Shown here: positions 44,017 through 52,123 of the stretch, piece after piece | Numbering within the stretch: position 1 is the stretch's first letter | Layout: each line of letters starts with the position of its first letter | Source of the DNA: Gammaproteobacteria bacterium | GTDB taxonomy: Bacteria > Pseudomonadota > Gammaproteobacteria > Steroidobacterales > Woeseiaceae | Length of the DNA: 64,000 bases | Direction: 5' to 3' | NCBI GenBank assembly: GCA_029884455.1 | Contig: JAOUHU010000008.1 | Span: forward strand, 1-64,000 | The notes under the pieces: generated by a model | The model's database searches: none | What the model was told of the DNA's origin: nothing | Seen by the model: only the letters and a program-made list of their open reading frames with translations | Translations under genes and position numbers: made by a program

Positions 44017-46254
44017 TTGGGCCGGTTAAAGACAATCACGCGCAGGACCTTGCTGATCGGATCGGCAGCTATCGCCGGTGGCGTCGTGTTCGGTTACTGG
44101 CGCTACAGGACACCGTTTGACAATCCGCTGCTGGCGACGCTGCAGGATGGCGAGGTGGCGCTCACGACGTACCTGCGTATCCACAGGACCGGCATCACGA
44201 TCGTCGCGCCGCGCGCGGAAATGGGCCAGGGCGTGCACACGACACTCGCCGCGCTGGTCGCGGAAGAGCTCGACGTGGCGCTTGAGGATGTGCAGGTCGA
44301 ACACGGCCCTGCGTCAAAGGCCTATTTCAACCAGGTCGCCTTCGAGGAAGGAGTGCCGTTCGCGGTTACCGACGAAGGCGCTTTAGCCGAAGGGGTGCGC
44401 AACTTCACCCATGTGCCAGCCAAGCTTCTTGGCATGCAGATAACGGGCGGCTCCTCCTCGATCCCGGACGCGTTTGTCAAAATGCGCAAAGCGGGTGCTG
44501 CCGCGAGGATGGTATTGCTCGCCGCCGCCGCGAAGAAACTCAATGTCGCACAAAACACGCTGACCACAAGCAACGGCCAGGTGGTGGCCGCCGATGGCAC
44601 ACGCATTCCGTACACAGAACTGGCCGAGCTTGCCGCCGAGATCGAACCACCCGGTGATCCCGAACTCAAAGAGCGCGCCGACTGGAAACTGCTCGGGCGT
44701 TCGCTGCCGCGGGTCGACATGGCCGCGAAATGCACGGGCACTGCCGAGTATTCGATCGATGTGCGGCTGCCGGGCTTGCTGTATGCGACGGTCAGAATGA
44801 ACCCGCAACTGGGTGGCGAGTTGTTGAGTTTCGATGCGACAGCCGCCGGTGCCATGGCCGGTGTGCGAAAAATAGAGTCGCTGCCCGGTGGCGTCATGGT
44901 CATCGCCAGCAATACCTGGTACGCGATGCAGGCCGCGAAGGCGATAAACTGCACATGGGGTCCCGCAGTCTATCCGACGACCAGCGAGGCACAATTCGCC
45001 GCAGTCGACAATGCGTTTGCGAATGGCTATGACAGCCGCTTTCTAGACAACGGCGATGTCGATGACGCGCTCGCAGACGGTGCCGATGTCGAAGCCGAGT
45101 ACGCGGTTCCCTACCTCGCGCACGCGACCATGGAACCGCTCAACGCCGTCGCATGGTTGCACGATGGTCGATTGGATATCTGGGCCGGCACGCAGGCACC
45201 GACGCAGGCGGTGAAGGACAGCGCCGCCATAGCCGGTATCGATGCGCACCGGGTGCACTTGCATACGACGCTGATGGGCGGCGGCTTCGGCCGGCGCGCC
45301 GAAGCGGATTTTATCAACACTGCAGTGCATGCGGCCACGGCAATGCCTGGTGTGCCGGTCAAGCTGACCTGGTCGCGCGAAGAGGATACGACGCACGATA
45401 CCTATCGTCCGTTGGCCAAAGCGCGTTTTCGTGCCACGGTCGCGAACGGTGGGCCGCTGGCCTTCGACCTCGCGCTGGCGGCGCCCTCAGCCATAGCGTC
45501 GCAGTTGTCCCGCATTGGTATGTCCATTCCAGGGCCTGACATGTCCATTGTGCAGGCCGCCTGGGACCAGCCCTACGCCATTGCGAACTATCGCGTGACC
45601 GGCTACCGCGCACCGGTCATGACGCCGATATCCTCGTGGCGTTCGGTGGGTGCATCCCAGAACGGCTTCTTTCACGAGTGCGCGTTGGACGAGATCGCAC
45701 ATGCGGCCGGCGCGGATCCCCTGCAGATGCGTCTCGCGCTCCTGACTCACGAACCGAGTCGCAAGGTACTGGAAGCTGTTGCTGAAATGTCCGGCTGGGG
45801 TGGCGCGCTGCCCGAGGGCCGGGGTCGTGGCGTCGCGTTCGTGCTGTCTTTTGGTGTACCGGTCGCCGAGGTGATCGAGGTCGCCGCAACCGGGAATGGC
45901 ATACGCATTATCAAAGCCTGGGCAGCGGTCGATGTTGGCATCGCGCTCGACCCGGGTAACATCGAAGCGCAGGTACAGTCGGCCATCAATTTTGGGCTAA
46001 GCGCTGCCATCATGAGCGAAATAACGCTCAAAGACGGCGTCGTCGAGCAAAGCAATTTTCACAACTACGACGCGATCCGCATCGTTCAGGCGCCCGACAT
46101 CGAAGTGCGCATTCTCGAGAACGGTACCAAGATTCGCGGTATCGGTGAACCTGGACTGCCGCCGGCAGCTCCTGCACTTGCGAACGCAATTTTTGCCGCT
46201 ACCGGGCAACGCATGCGCGAATTACCGCTGCGAAAACATATCCGTTTTGCCTGA
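44017..46254 (+). CDS. iorB: Molybdopterin subunit of aldehyde oxidase family, IorB-like
   Basis: A 745-residue catalytic subunit. The best start is TTG 44017, three bases after iorA; it yields a twin-arginine-like leader ([17 protein letters not shown]), so the folded enzyme is probably exported to the periplasm or membrane-anchored. Molybdopterin-binding motifs include [38 protein letters not shown] and [19 protein letters not shown], whose Glu corresponds to the base in xanthine dehydrogenases. IorB-type enzymes oxidise N-heterocycles or aldehydes. Operon position suggests an aldehyde or sugar-derived substrate, but that is speculation. Confidence 0.8.
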   Translation: MGRLKTITRRTLLIGSAAIAGGVVFGYWRYRTPFDNPLLATLQDGEVALTTYLRIHRTGITIVAPRAEMGQGVHTTLAALVAEELDVALEDVQVEHGPASKAYFNQVAFEEGVPFAVTDEGALAEGVRNFTHVPAKLLGMQITGGSSSIPDAFVKMRKAGAAARMVLLAAAAKKLNVAQNTLTTSNGQVVAADGTRIPYTELAELAAEIEPPGDPELKERADWKLLGRSLPRVDMAAKCTGTAEYSIDVRLPGLLYATVRMNPQLGGELLSFDATAAGAMAGVRKIESLPGGVMVIASNTWYAMQAAKAINCTWGPAVYPTTSEAQFAAVDNAFANGYDSRFLDNGDVDDALADGADVEAEYAVPYLAHATMEPLNAVAWLHDGRLDIWAGTQAPTQAVKDSAAIAGIDAHRVHLHTTLMGGGFGRRAEADFINTAVHAATAMPGVPVKLTWSREEDTTHDTYRPLAKARFRATVANGGPLAFDLALAAPSAIASQLSRIGMSIPGPDMSIVQAAWDQPYAIANYRVTGYRAPVMTPISSWRSVGASQNGFFHECALDEIAHAAGADPLQMRLALLTHEPSRKVLEAVAEMSGWGGALPEGRGRGVAFVLSFGVPVAEVIEVAATGNGIRIIKAWAAVDVGIALDPGNIEAQVQSAINFGLSAAIMSEITLKDGVVEQSNFHNYDAIRIVQAPDIEVRILENGTKIRGIGEPGLPPAAPALANAIFAATGQRMRELPLRKHIRFA

Positions 46255-46278
46255 CTGCGTCCGCAAGGAGATCACCGC

Positions 46279-46830
46279 CTAGCCGGCCGGTTTCCAGTTC
46301 TGCACGTGGGAAAAACCCTCATACCGTCGCCCGCGCTCCCTCTCGCAGACTTCGAGCAATGGGATTCGATAAAACTTGACCATGGTGAAGTCGTCAAAAA
46401 AGGTAACGTAATAAGGCTGACATAGCTCACTTTGAAATTGCTGGCCGGTCAGTTGTGCGCGATGCTTGCGTGAGAACTCGTCTACAGAGTCGCCGATTAC
46501 CACACCAACATGCTCCAACCCCATTTTGTAAACACGTCGATGAACCGGCGGTATTAACTCAATTACTCGAACCTCAAATCCTTCGCCAAGATCCAATGGC
46601 TCCTCGAGTTGCATGATCGAGATTGGACGACCATTCCAGACGTTCTCAATGTTCGATGTGCAGTACTCTTCAATTCTTTCCCTTGTCCGCAAATACTCGT
46701 TGTAGGTCTCTGCCCTGACGGCCAGGTGACTTATTTCGCATCCTGAGATGTCAATGTGAATACCTTGCAGGCGTCCCAGTTGAAGCGAGAAGAACGCTTG
46801 ATAATCGCCAATGATGCGGCTTATCGACAC
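46279..46830 (-). CDS. VOC-family protein, YecM-like
   Basis: A 183-residue protein resembling E. coli YecM and related vicinal-oxygen-chelate fold proteins. ISHLAVRAETYNEYLRTR, NGRPISIMQLEEPL and GLEHVGVVIGDS are the characteristic strands; the histidines in SHLAV and LEHVG may bind a metal. Function of the family is unsettled. Base composition is visibly lower in GC than neighbours, and rare codons are more frequent, hinting at separate acquisition. It converges with iorB (24-base gap). Starts at ATG 46828-46830 or the ATG-less GTG a few codons earlier cannot be separated. Confidence 0.65.
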   Translation of the reverse strand: MSISRIIGDYQAFFSLQLGRLQGIHIDISGCEISHLAVRAETYNEYLRTRERIEEYCTSNIENVWNGRPISIMQLEEPLDLGEGFEVRVIELIPPVHRRVYKMGLEHVGVVIGDSVDEFSRKHRAQLTGQQFQSELCQPYYVTFFDDFTMVKFYRIPLLEVCERERGRRYEGFSHVQNWKPAG

Positions 46831-46986
46831 GGTAAATTCCTGTGCGCCAATCTGTTTACTGAATTATTCCTGCCCTGCACTAATAGGCATGATTTCATCC
46901 TTGAATCCCAGTCGCATCGCCAATTCATCACTACCGAAAAGTTTCGCCCAAACAGGCGCCCATTTCGCGGTTCCCAGTAATCTGAT

Positions 46987-47466
46987 TCAGAGGCCCGGCA
47001 ACGCAGGCTTCAGCACCATAATCACCATAGCAGCCACGGGAGTAATGAGCGCGACCAGCCCCCATAATTCCCATCTTTTGTAGAGCTCCATGTAGCGCTG
47101 CCAGGCCGCCTCGGTTGAGTCGGTACTGCGCGCCAACTGCAATATCTTGCGTTGCAGTGGCGCGACCCATACTGCAAACACGAGTCCCGAAATCGAAAAC
47201 AGGACGATCGGCCAAAAGATCCATCCCGTACTTAATAGCGGAAGCCCAGCGACGGCGGCCGCGACCAATCCGGTAATCAGGATCCCCAGCACTCCTGGCG
47301 TGGTAAATCGGCGATCGCTTCGAATGATGCCGTCAAATGTCGATGCAATCAGCTTGAACTCGCGCGATTTGTGCGCATGATTTGCCCAAAACAGGCCGGT
47401 CGTAATGTTGCCGAGAAATATGACCACGGAAGCAACGTGCAACATCTTCAGAATCAGGTAGCTCAT
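46987..47466 (-). CDS. DUF2269-like membrane protein
   Basis: A 159-residue protein with four transmembrane helices (about 5-25, 55-75, 80-100 and 130-152). MLHVASVVIFLGNITTGLFW at the start and the central RRFTTPGVLGILITGL match DUF2269/putative integral membrane proteins. No function is established. It lies 43 bases downstream of kdsB on the same strand. After its TGA the frame stays open for 37 more codons with protein-like residues (see findings). Confidence 0.65.
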   Translation of the reverse strand: MSYLILKMLHVASVVIFLGNITTGLFWANHAHKSREFKLIASTFDGIIRSDRRFTTPGVLGILITGLVAAAVAGLPLLSTGWIFWPIVLFSISGLVFAVWVAPLQRKILQLARSTDSTEAAWQRYMELYKRWELWGLVALITPVAAMVIMVLKPALPGL

Positions 47467-47509
47467 AAGATTTCTCTCAAGACATTGGATTTGCGGGTCA
47501 CTGTACCGG

Positions 47510-48238
47510 TCAGGTTCGCAAGCGCAAACTTCTGGCGGCCTGAGCCAGGTCCTGTTCCGTATCCACGCCAGCCCCGGGACGAACCACCGGCATGGCGATC
47601 CTGATCGTCATGCCGAGATGCAGTGCCCTGAGTTGTTCGAGCCGCTCGCTGAGTTCCAGGTCGCAGGGTTCGGCCGCAACCAGTCGCCGCAATACGCCAC
47701 AACGATACGCGTAAATGCCGTGATGATGCAGGGCGACGGCCGCGTCATCGGGCGATACGAGTGCACGTCGAAAATAGATCGCATTGCCCGCTGCATCGGC
47801 GACCGCCTTGACCACGTTCGGATTGTCCAGGTCCTCGCGGCTGGCAATCGGTGATGCCAGCGTGCCGATGTCGGCCGACGGGTCATCGAGCAAAGCCGCG
47901 CATTGGTCAATCAGCTCGGGAGGCATGGTTGGCTCATCGCCCTGCAGGTTGACGACCACGCGGTCATCGGACCAGCCGAGCCGATCGCACACTTCGGCGA
48001 TGCGCTCGCTGCCGGAGTTGTGTTTTGCACTGGTCATGCACACCGTTGCGCCGAAGCCTTCGGCCACGTCCGCGATACGTCGATCATCGGTCGCAATAAC
48101 GACCTCGACGGCCGAACTCGCAATGGCGCGTTCGTATACGTGCTGGATCATGGGCTTGCCCAGGATATCGCGCAGCGGCTTGCCTGGCAGTCGTACCGAG
48201 GCAAATCGAGCCGGAATTACGACAGCAAAGTCGCTCAT
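47510..48238 (-). CDS. kdsB: CMP-Kdo synthetase
   Basis: A 242-residue cytoplasmic cytidylyltransferase that activates Kdo with CTP for lipopolysaccharide inner-core synthesis. Motifs are VVIPARFASVRLPGKPL (nucleotide binding), HNSGSERIAEV, VVNLQGDEP, YFRRALVS, HHHGIYAYR and VDTEQDL near the end. The start ATG 48236-48238 overlaps the lpxK stop (ATGA). Confidence 0.95.
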   Translation of the reverse strand: MSDFAVVIPARFASVRLPGKPLRDILGKPMIQHVYERAIASSAVEVVIATDDRRIADVAEGFGATVCMTSAKHNSGSERIAEVCDRLGWSDDRVVVNLQGDEPTMPPELIDQCAALLDDPSADIGTLASPIASREDLDNPNVVKAVADAAGNAIYFRRALVSPDDAAVALHHHGIYAYRCGVLRRLVAAEPCDLELSERLEQLRALHLGMTIRIAMPVVRPGAGVDTEQDLAQAARSLRLRT

Positions 48239-49260
48239 TGCCTGCCCTGCTCGCTCCGGATTCGCGACTCAACCTGCGCCAGCCACGGCGCTGACTGCAA
48301 GGCATCCATCTTCAGGCTCACCGGCACCGACCACAGCTTGTCATCGACGGACCGGCCCAGTTTCACGGCGTCCTTTTCCGTCATCAGAATTTCGAAATTG
48401 TCGCCGAAATCAAGGCTGCGACGGGTAATCGGCGCATGATCCGGCAGTGCATGCTCGATGACCTGCATGCCATGGGAGCGCAGTAGCTCAAAAAATCGTT
48501 GCGGATTTCCAATAGCCGCAACGCCGTGCACCGTGGTACCGCGGAATCTTTCGATCGGCCGCGTCAGTGAGCCGTTCAGGCGACGCGCTTCGCTGGCTAC
48601 GAGTTCGAAGACCAGTGCGTGTTGCTCTATTGCCGCGAGTTCGGCGACGCGTTTTCGTAGCACGCCGTTCAATAGCACCTGGTCGACTTCGTTCAGCCGC
48701 GCCAGGGTTTCCCGCAATGGGCCCGCCGGCAGCAAATACCGATTGCCGAGTCCGCGCGCGCCATCGATGACACATATCTCGTAGGTACGTGCGAGCCGAT
48801 AGTGTTGCAGGCCGTCGTCAGCAATGATTACATCGGCACCATCGGCAACCAGCATCTCGGCGGCACGAAAACGGTCGGCGTCGACCACAATCGGACAGCC
48901 CGAGGACCTCGCCAGCAACACCGGCTCGTCACCAACGACGGCCGGATCGCTGGCAGCATCCACGCGCATCGACGACGGTGACTTGCTGCCGCCATAGCCG
49001 CGACTGACGATTCCCGGCGAAAATCCCCGCGCCTTGAGTTCTTTGGCCAGCCAGATGGTGACCGGCGTCTTGCCCGTGCCACCCGCGGTGATGTTACCTA
49101 CCACAATGACCGGCGCTGCCGCACGCCGCGTACCGAGCACGCCAAACTCAAACAGGGCGCGTCGCAGCATGACCAGCAGCCAGTACAGCCCGGTCAGCGG
49201 CAATAGCAGCCGATACGATGCCGCTCCTTCATACCAGACTCGATGTAACCAGTTGTACAT
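48235..49260 (-). CDS. lpxK: Tetraacyldisaccharide 4'-kinase
   Basis: A 341-residue inner-membrane-associated kinase adding the 4'-phosphate to the lipid A precursor. Near the N-terminus a hydrophobic helix is followed by VIVVGNITAGGTGKTPV, an atypical P-loop with the LpxK sequence. GIVSRGYGG, GDEPVLLA, VIIADDGLQHYRL (catalytic Asp region) and LTEKDAVK (here MTEKDAVKLG) complete the family pattern. It sits between msbA (eight-base gap) and kdsB. Confidence 0.95.
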   Translation of the reverse strand: MYNWLHRVWYEGAASYRLLLPLTGLYWLLVMLRRALFEFGVLGTRRAAAPVIVVGNITAGGTGKTPVTIWLAKELKARGFSPGIVSRGYGGSKSPSSMRVDAASDPAVVGDEPVLLARSSGCPIVVDADRFRAAEMLVADGADVIIADDGLQHYRLARTYEICVIDGARGLGNRYLLPAGPLRETLARLNEVDQVLLNGVLRKRVAELAAIEQHALVFELVASEARRLNGSLTRPIERFRGTTVHGVAAIGNPQRFFELLRSHGMQVIEHALPDHAPITRRSLDFGDNFEILMTEKDAVKLGRSVDDKLWSVPVSLKMDALQSAPWLAQVESRIRSEQGRQ

Positions 49261-49268
49261 CGCCAGGT

Positions 49269-51020
49269 CTACTCGTCAGTAAATTGCAATCGATACAGTG
49301 CCGCGTACTGGCCATCCCGGCTCAAAAGTTGCTGGTGGCTACCGGATTCTACGATGCGGCCAGCTTCGAGCACGATGATGCAATCCGCCTTTTCGACCGT
49401 CGACAAACGGTGCGCGATGACCAGCGTGGTGCGATTTTTCATCAGCTCGTGCAGTGCTTCCTGAATGCGCCGTTCGGATTGCGTGTCCAGCGACGATGTC
49501 GCCTCATCCAGAATCAGTACTGGCGCATTCTTGAGCAGCGCCCGGCCGATGGCAATGCGCTGGCGTTGCCCGCCGGAAAGCAATACACCACGATCGCCAA
49601 CCAGGGTTTCCAATCCGTCTGGCATGTCATTGGCGAACTCGAGTACATGCGCGGCCTCCGCCGCGGCCATTATTTCCTGGCGAGAATGGCGGCGCAGCTG
49701 GCCGTAGCTCAGGTTATTGGCAATTGTATCGTTGAACAGCACCACGTCCTGGCTGACCAGGCTGATATTGTCACGCAGATTCTTCAAGGTCAGTTCACGA
49801 ATAGGCGTTCCGTCCAGCAGAATCAGGCCGCCATTGACGTCGTAGAATCGCGGTAACAGGCTGACCATGGTCGATTTGCCGCTGCCGGAGTGGCCGACGA
49901 TGGCCAGCGACGCCCCCGGCTCCACCGTTACCGAGATGTTGGCAAGTACTTCTGTATTGTTGGCCTTGTAGGCGAAGCTGACATCGCGGTACTCGACGCG
50001 ACCGCGCACCGCCTGCAGCACCGTGCTACCCGTGTCCGTCTCGTCGGCTTCATCAATTACTTCGAACAGGCTTGCGCCGGCCGCAACACCGCGTTGGATG
50101 ACCGCGTTGACGTTGGTAATGCGCCGCACTGGTTGCAAAGTCAGCATCATGGCACTGAAGAAGGAAATGAACTGACCAGGTGTCAGGTTGCCGCCCAGCG
50201 ACTCGCGACCGGCCATGTAGACCACACCGGCGACGCCGATGCCGAAGATGATCTGCGTCATGGCCACGCCAACAGAGCGCACCCGAATCAGTTTCAGATT
50301 CTGTTGCTTGTTGCGCCTGTCAACTTCATCGAGTCGCTCGGACTCATATTCATAGCCACCGAAAATCTTTACCACCCTGTTACCGCGGACGATTTCCTCG
50401 GTGACCTGCATGACCTCGCCGACCGAATCCTGGATGCGGCCGCTGTAGCGGCGAAAGGCACGCCCAAGACCTCGCACAATCAGCGCCACCACCGGAATCA
50501 CGATTGCGACGAACAACAGCAAAGTCGGACTCTGCAGGTACATCACCGTGATCGCGGCTATGACTGTCAGGATGTCGCGTATGGCAACCGTCACGACCGT
50601 AGTTACCGATTCGGCAATCATTTCCACGTTATAGGTTATGCGCGACAGCAACGGACCCGCCGTTCGCTCCTCGAAAAAGCGTGTCGGCAGGGTAAGGAAC
50701 TTGCAGAACACCATTCGCCGCAGTGCGCTGATGACGTTGCGGCCAATCCAACCCAGTGAATACTCGGTGGCGATACCAAATATGCCGCGCAACACGAAAA
50801 TGCCGATGAACGCGAGCGGAATCCAGCGTGCCGTTTCCAGGTTCTGCGCGACCAGCGCCTCGTCCGTCATCGGCTCCAGCAAATACACCAGGCCGCCTTC
50901 AACCAGCGCCGTACCGGCCATACCGATCATGGCGACAACGCCTACGCGTTTGTAGGGCAGGACGAATTGCCACAGGCGACGAAAGGTCCGGGCAGACTGC
51001 GGGTCAATTTTTTTAGTCAC
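49269..51020 (-). CDS. msbA: Lipid A export ATP-binding/permease
   Basis: A 583-residue half-ABC transporter that flips lipid A-core across the inner membrane. Six transmembrane helices fill residues about 20-310. The ATPase shows Walker A GHSGSGKST, the signature LLSGGQRQRIAIGRALL, Walker B VLILDEATSSLD and the H-loop VIAHRLSTV. Length and ERTAGPLLSRITYNVEMI in the membrane domain match MsbA. It lies nine bases after exbD and is part of the lipid A group. Confidence 0.95.
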   Translation of the reverse strand: MTKKIDPQSARTFRRLWQFVLPYKRVGVVAMIGMAGTALVEGGLVYLLEPMTDEALVAQNLETARWIPLAFIGIFVLRGIFGIATEYSLGWIGRNVISALRRMVFCKFLTLPTRFFEERTAGPLLSRITYNVEMIAESVTTVVTVAIRDILTVIAAITVMYLQSPTLLLFVAIVIPVVALIVRGLGRAFRRYSGRIQDSVGEVMQVTEEIVRGNRVVKIFGGYEYESERLDEVDRRNKQQNLKLIRVRSVGVAMTQIIFGIGVAGVVYMAGRESLGGNLTPGQFISFFSAMMLTLQPVRRITNVNAVIQRGVAAGASLFEVIDEADETDTGSTVLQAVRGRVEYRDVSFAYKANNTEVLANISVTVEPGASLAIVGHSGSGKSTMVSLLPRFYDVNGGLILLDGTPIRELTLKNLRDNISLVSQDVVLFNDTIANNLSYGQLRRHSRQEIMAAAEAAHVLEFANDMPDGLETLVGDRGVLLSGGQRQRIAIGRALLKNAPVLILDEATSSLDTQSERRIQEALHELMKNRTTLVIAHRLSTVEKADCIIVLEAGRIVESGSHQQLLSRDGQYAALYRLQFTDE

Positions 51021-51029
51021 AGCGATCCG

Positions 51030-51470
51030 CTAGTCGAATCCGGGCTGCTCGCCGTCCGGTTCATTGACCGTAGCGATACTGATACGCACAAAACCGAGCC
51101 GACCGGCCACGTCCATCGCCGTGACCACATCCTGGTGGCGGGCATTCGCGTCGGCACTGATGGTCAATGGCAAACTGTGGTCGCCATTGGATATTTTTTG
51201 CAGTGCGTTGCGTATTGTCTCTGGGCGACTGTTGATGAGTTCCTTGCCATTCACCATGTAAATACCAGTCTCGGAAATCATGATGTCAATCTGATCGGGG
51301 GTTTCCTCTACAGGCGCTGAATTTTCTGCTTCCGGCAGGTTGATGGTGATTTGCGACTGCTTTACGAAGCTGGTTGAGACCATAAAGAAGATCAGCAACA
51401 GCAACACCACGTCGATCAGGGAAGTGAGATTGACCTCGGGCGGAGTGCGTGGCCGCAGGTTAAGCCGCAT
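51030..51470 (-). CDS. exbD: ExbD/TolR-family energy-transducing protein
   Basis: A 146-residue inner-membrane protein with one N-terminal helix (about 15-38: VNLTSLIDVVLLLLIFFMVS, including the conserved Asp in LIDV) and a periplasmic domain ending in FVRISIATVNEPD. With the ExbB-like partner upstream (three-base gap) it would use the proton gradient to energise outer-membrane or envelope processes. Position between comEC and msbA is seen in other gammaproteobacteria. The true partner (TonB, Tol or an unknown process) cannot be told from sequence. Confidence 0.85.
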   Translation of the reverse strand: MRLNLRPRTPPEVNLTSLIDVVLLLLIFFMVSTSFVKQSQITINLPEAENSAPVEETPDQIDIMISETGIYMVNGKELINSRPETIRNALQKISNGDHSLPLTISADANARHQDVVTAMDVAGRLGFVRISIATVNEPDGEQPGFD

Positions 51471-51473
51471 GCC

Positions 51474-52088
51474 TCAGCCTTTTTCCTGGCGCCGGTGCAG
51501 CGCTTCAACCAGCTTGATGGCCTCTTTCTCCATATCGACAACCAGGGTGTCGACACGATTTCGGTAGTATCGAAAGCCGATAAGCGCTGGAATTGCCACT
51601 GTGAGTCCTGCCGCCGTCGTGATCAGCGCCTGTGCGATGCCGCCAGCCAGCACCGTCGGGTCGCCGACACCGTAGGTGGTAATCGCCGTGAATACCTTGA
51701 CCATGCCAATTACAGTACCGAGCAGCCCGAGCAACGGCGAAATCGCGGCGATGGTGCCCAGCGTTTCCAGGTAGCGCTCCAGCTCATGTACGACGTGCCG
51801 CCCGGTGTCCTCGATGCTGTCTTTCATGATGCTGCGTTCACGATCGCGATTGATCAGTCCGGCCGCCAGTATCTGCCCGAGCGCGGACCCCTGGTGCAGG
51901 CTCTGAATCTGCTTCTGGTCGAGCTGGTCTTTCTTCACCCAACCCCAGACCTTGCTGGTCAAATCCTCCGGTATCACGCGCTTTTGCTGCAGAGTCCAGA
52001 AACGCTCCAGGATAATTCCTGTCGCAATAATCCCGCAGAGAATAATCGGCGCCATCAGCCAGCCGCCAGATTTGACTACTTCAACCAT
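51474..52088 (-). CDS. exbB: ExbB/TolQ/MotA-family proton channel
   Basis: A 204-residue inner-membrane channel protein with three helices (about 10-30, 108-135 and 150-178). GTIAAISPLLGLLGTVIGMV and IAQALITTAAGLTVAIPAL are the MotA/TolQ/ExbB landmark helices, with the threonines and prolines of the family. ATG 52086-52088 starts the exbB-exbD-msbA-lpxK-kdsB run, following comEC by 35 bases. Confidence 0.9.
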   Translation of the reverse strand: MVEVVKSGGWLMAPIILCGIIATGIILERFWTLQQKRVIPEDLTSKVWGWVKKDQLDQKQIQSLHQGSALGQILAAGLINRDRERSIMKDSIEDTGRHVVHELERYLETLGTIAAISPLLGLLGTVIGMVKVFTAITTYGVGDPTVLAGGIAQALITTAAGLTVAIPALIGFRYYRNRVDTLVVDMEKEAIKLVEALHRRQEKG

Positions 52089-52123
52089 ACACTCGGACCC
52101 GGGGAAAAAATGAAATATACACG

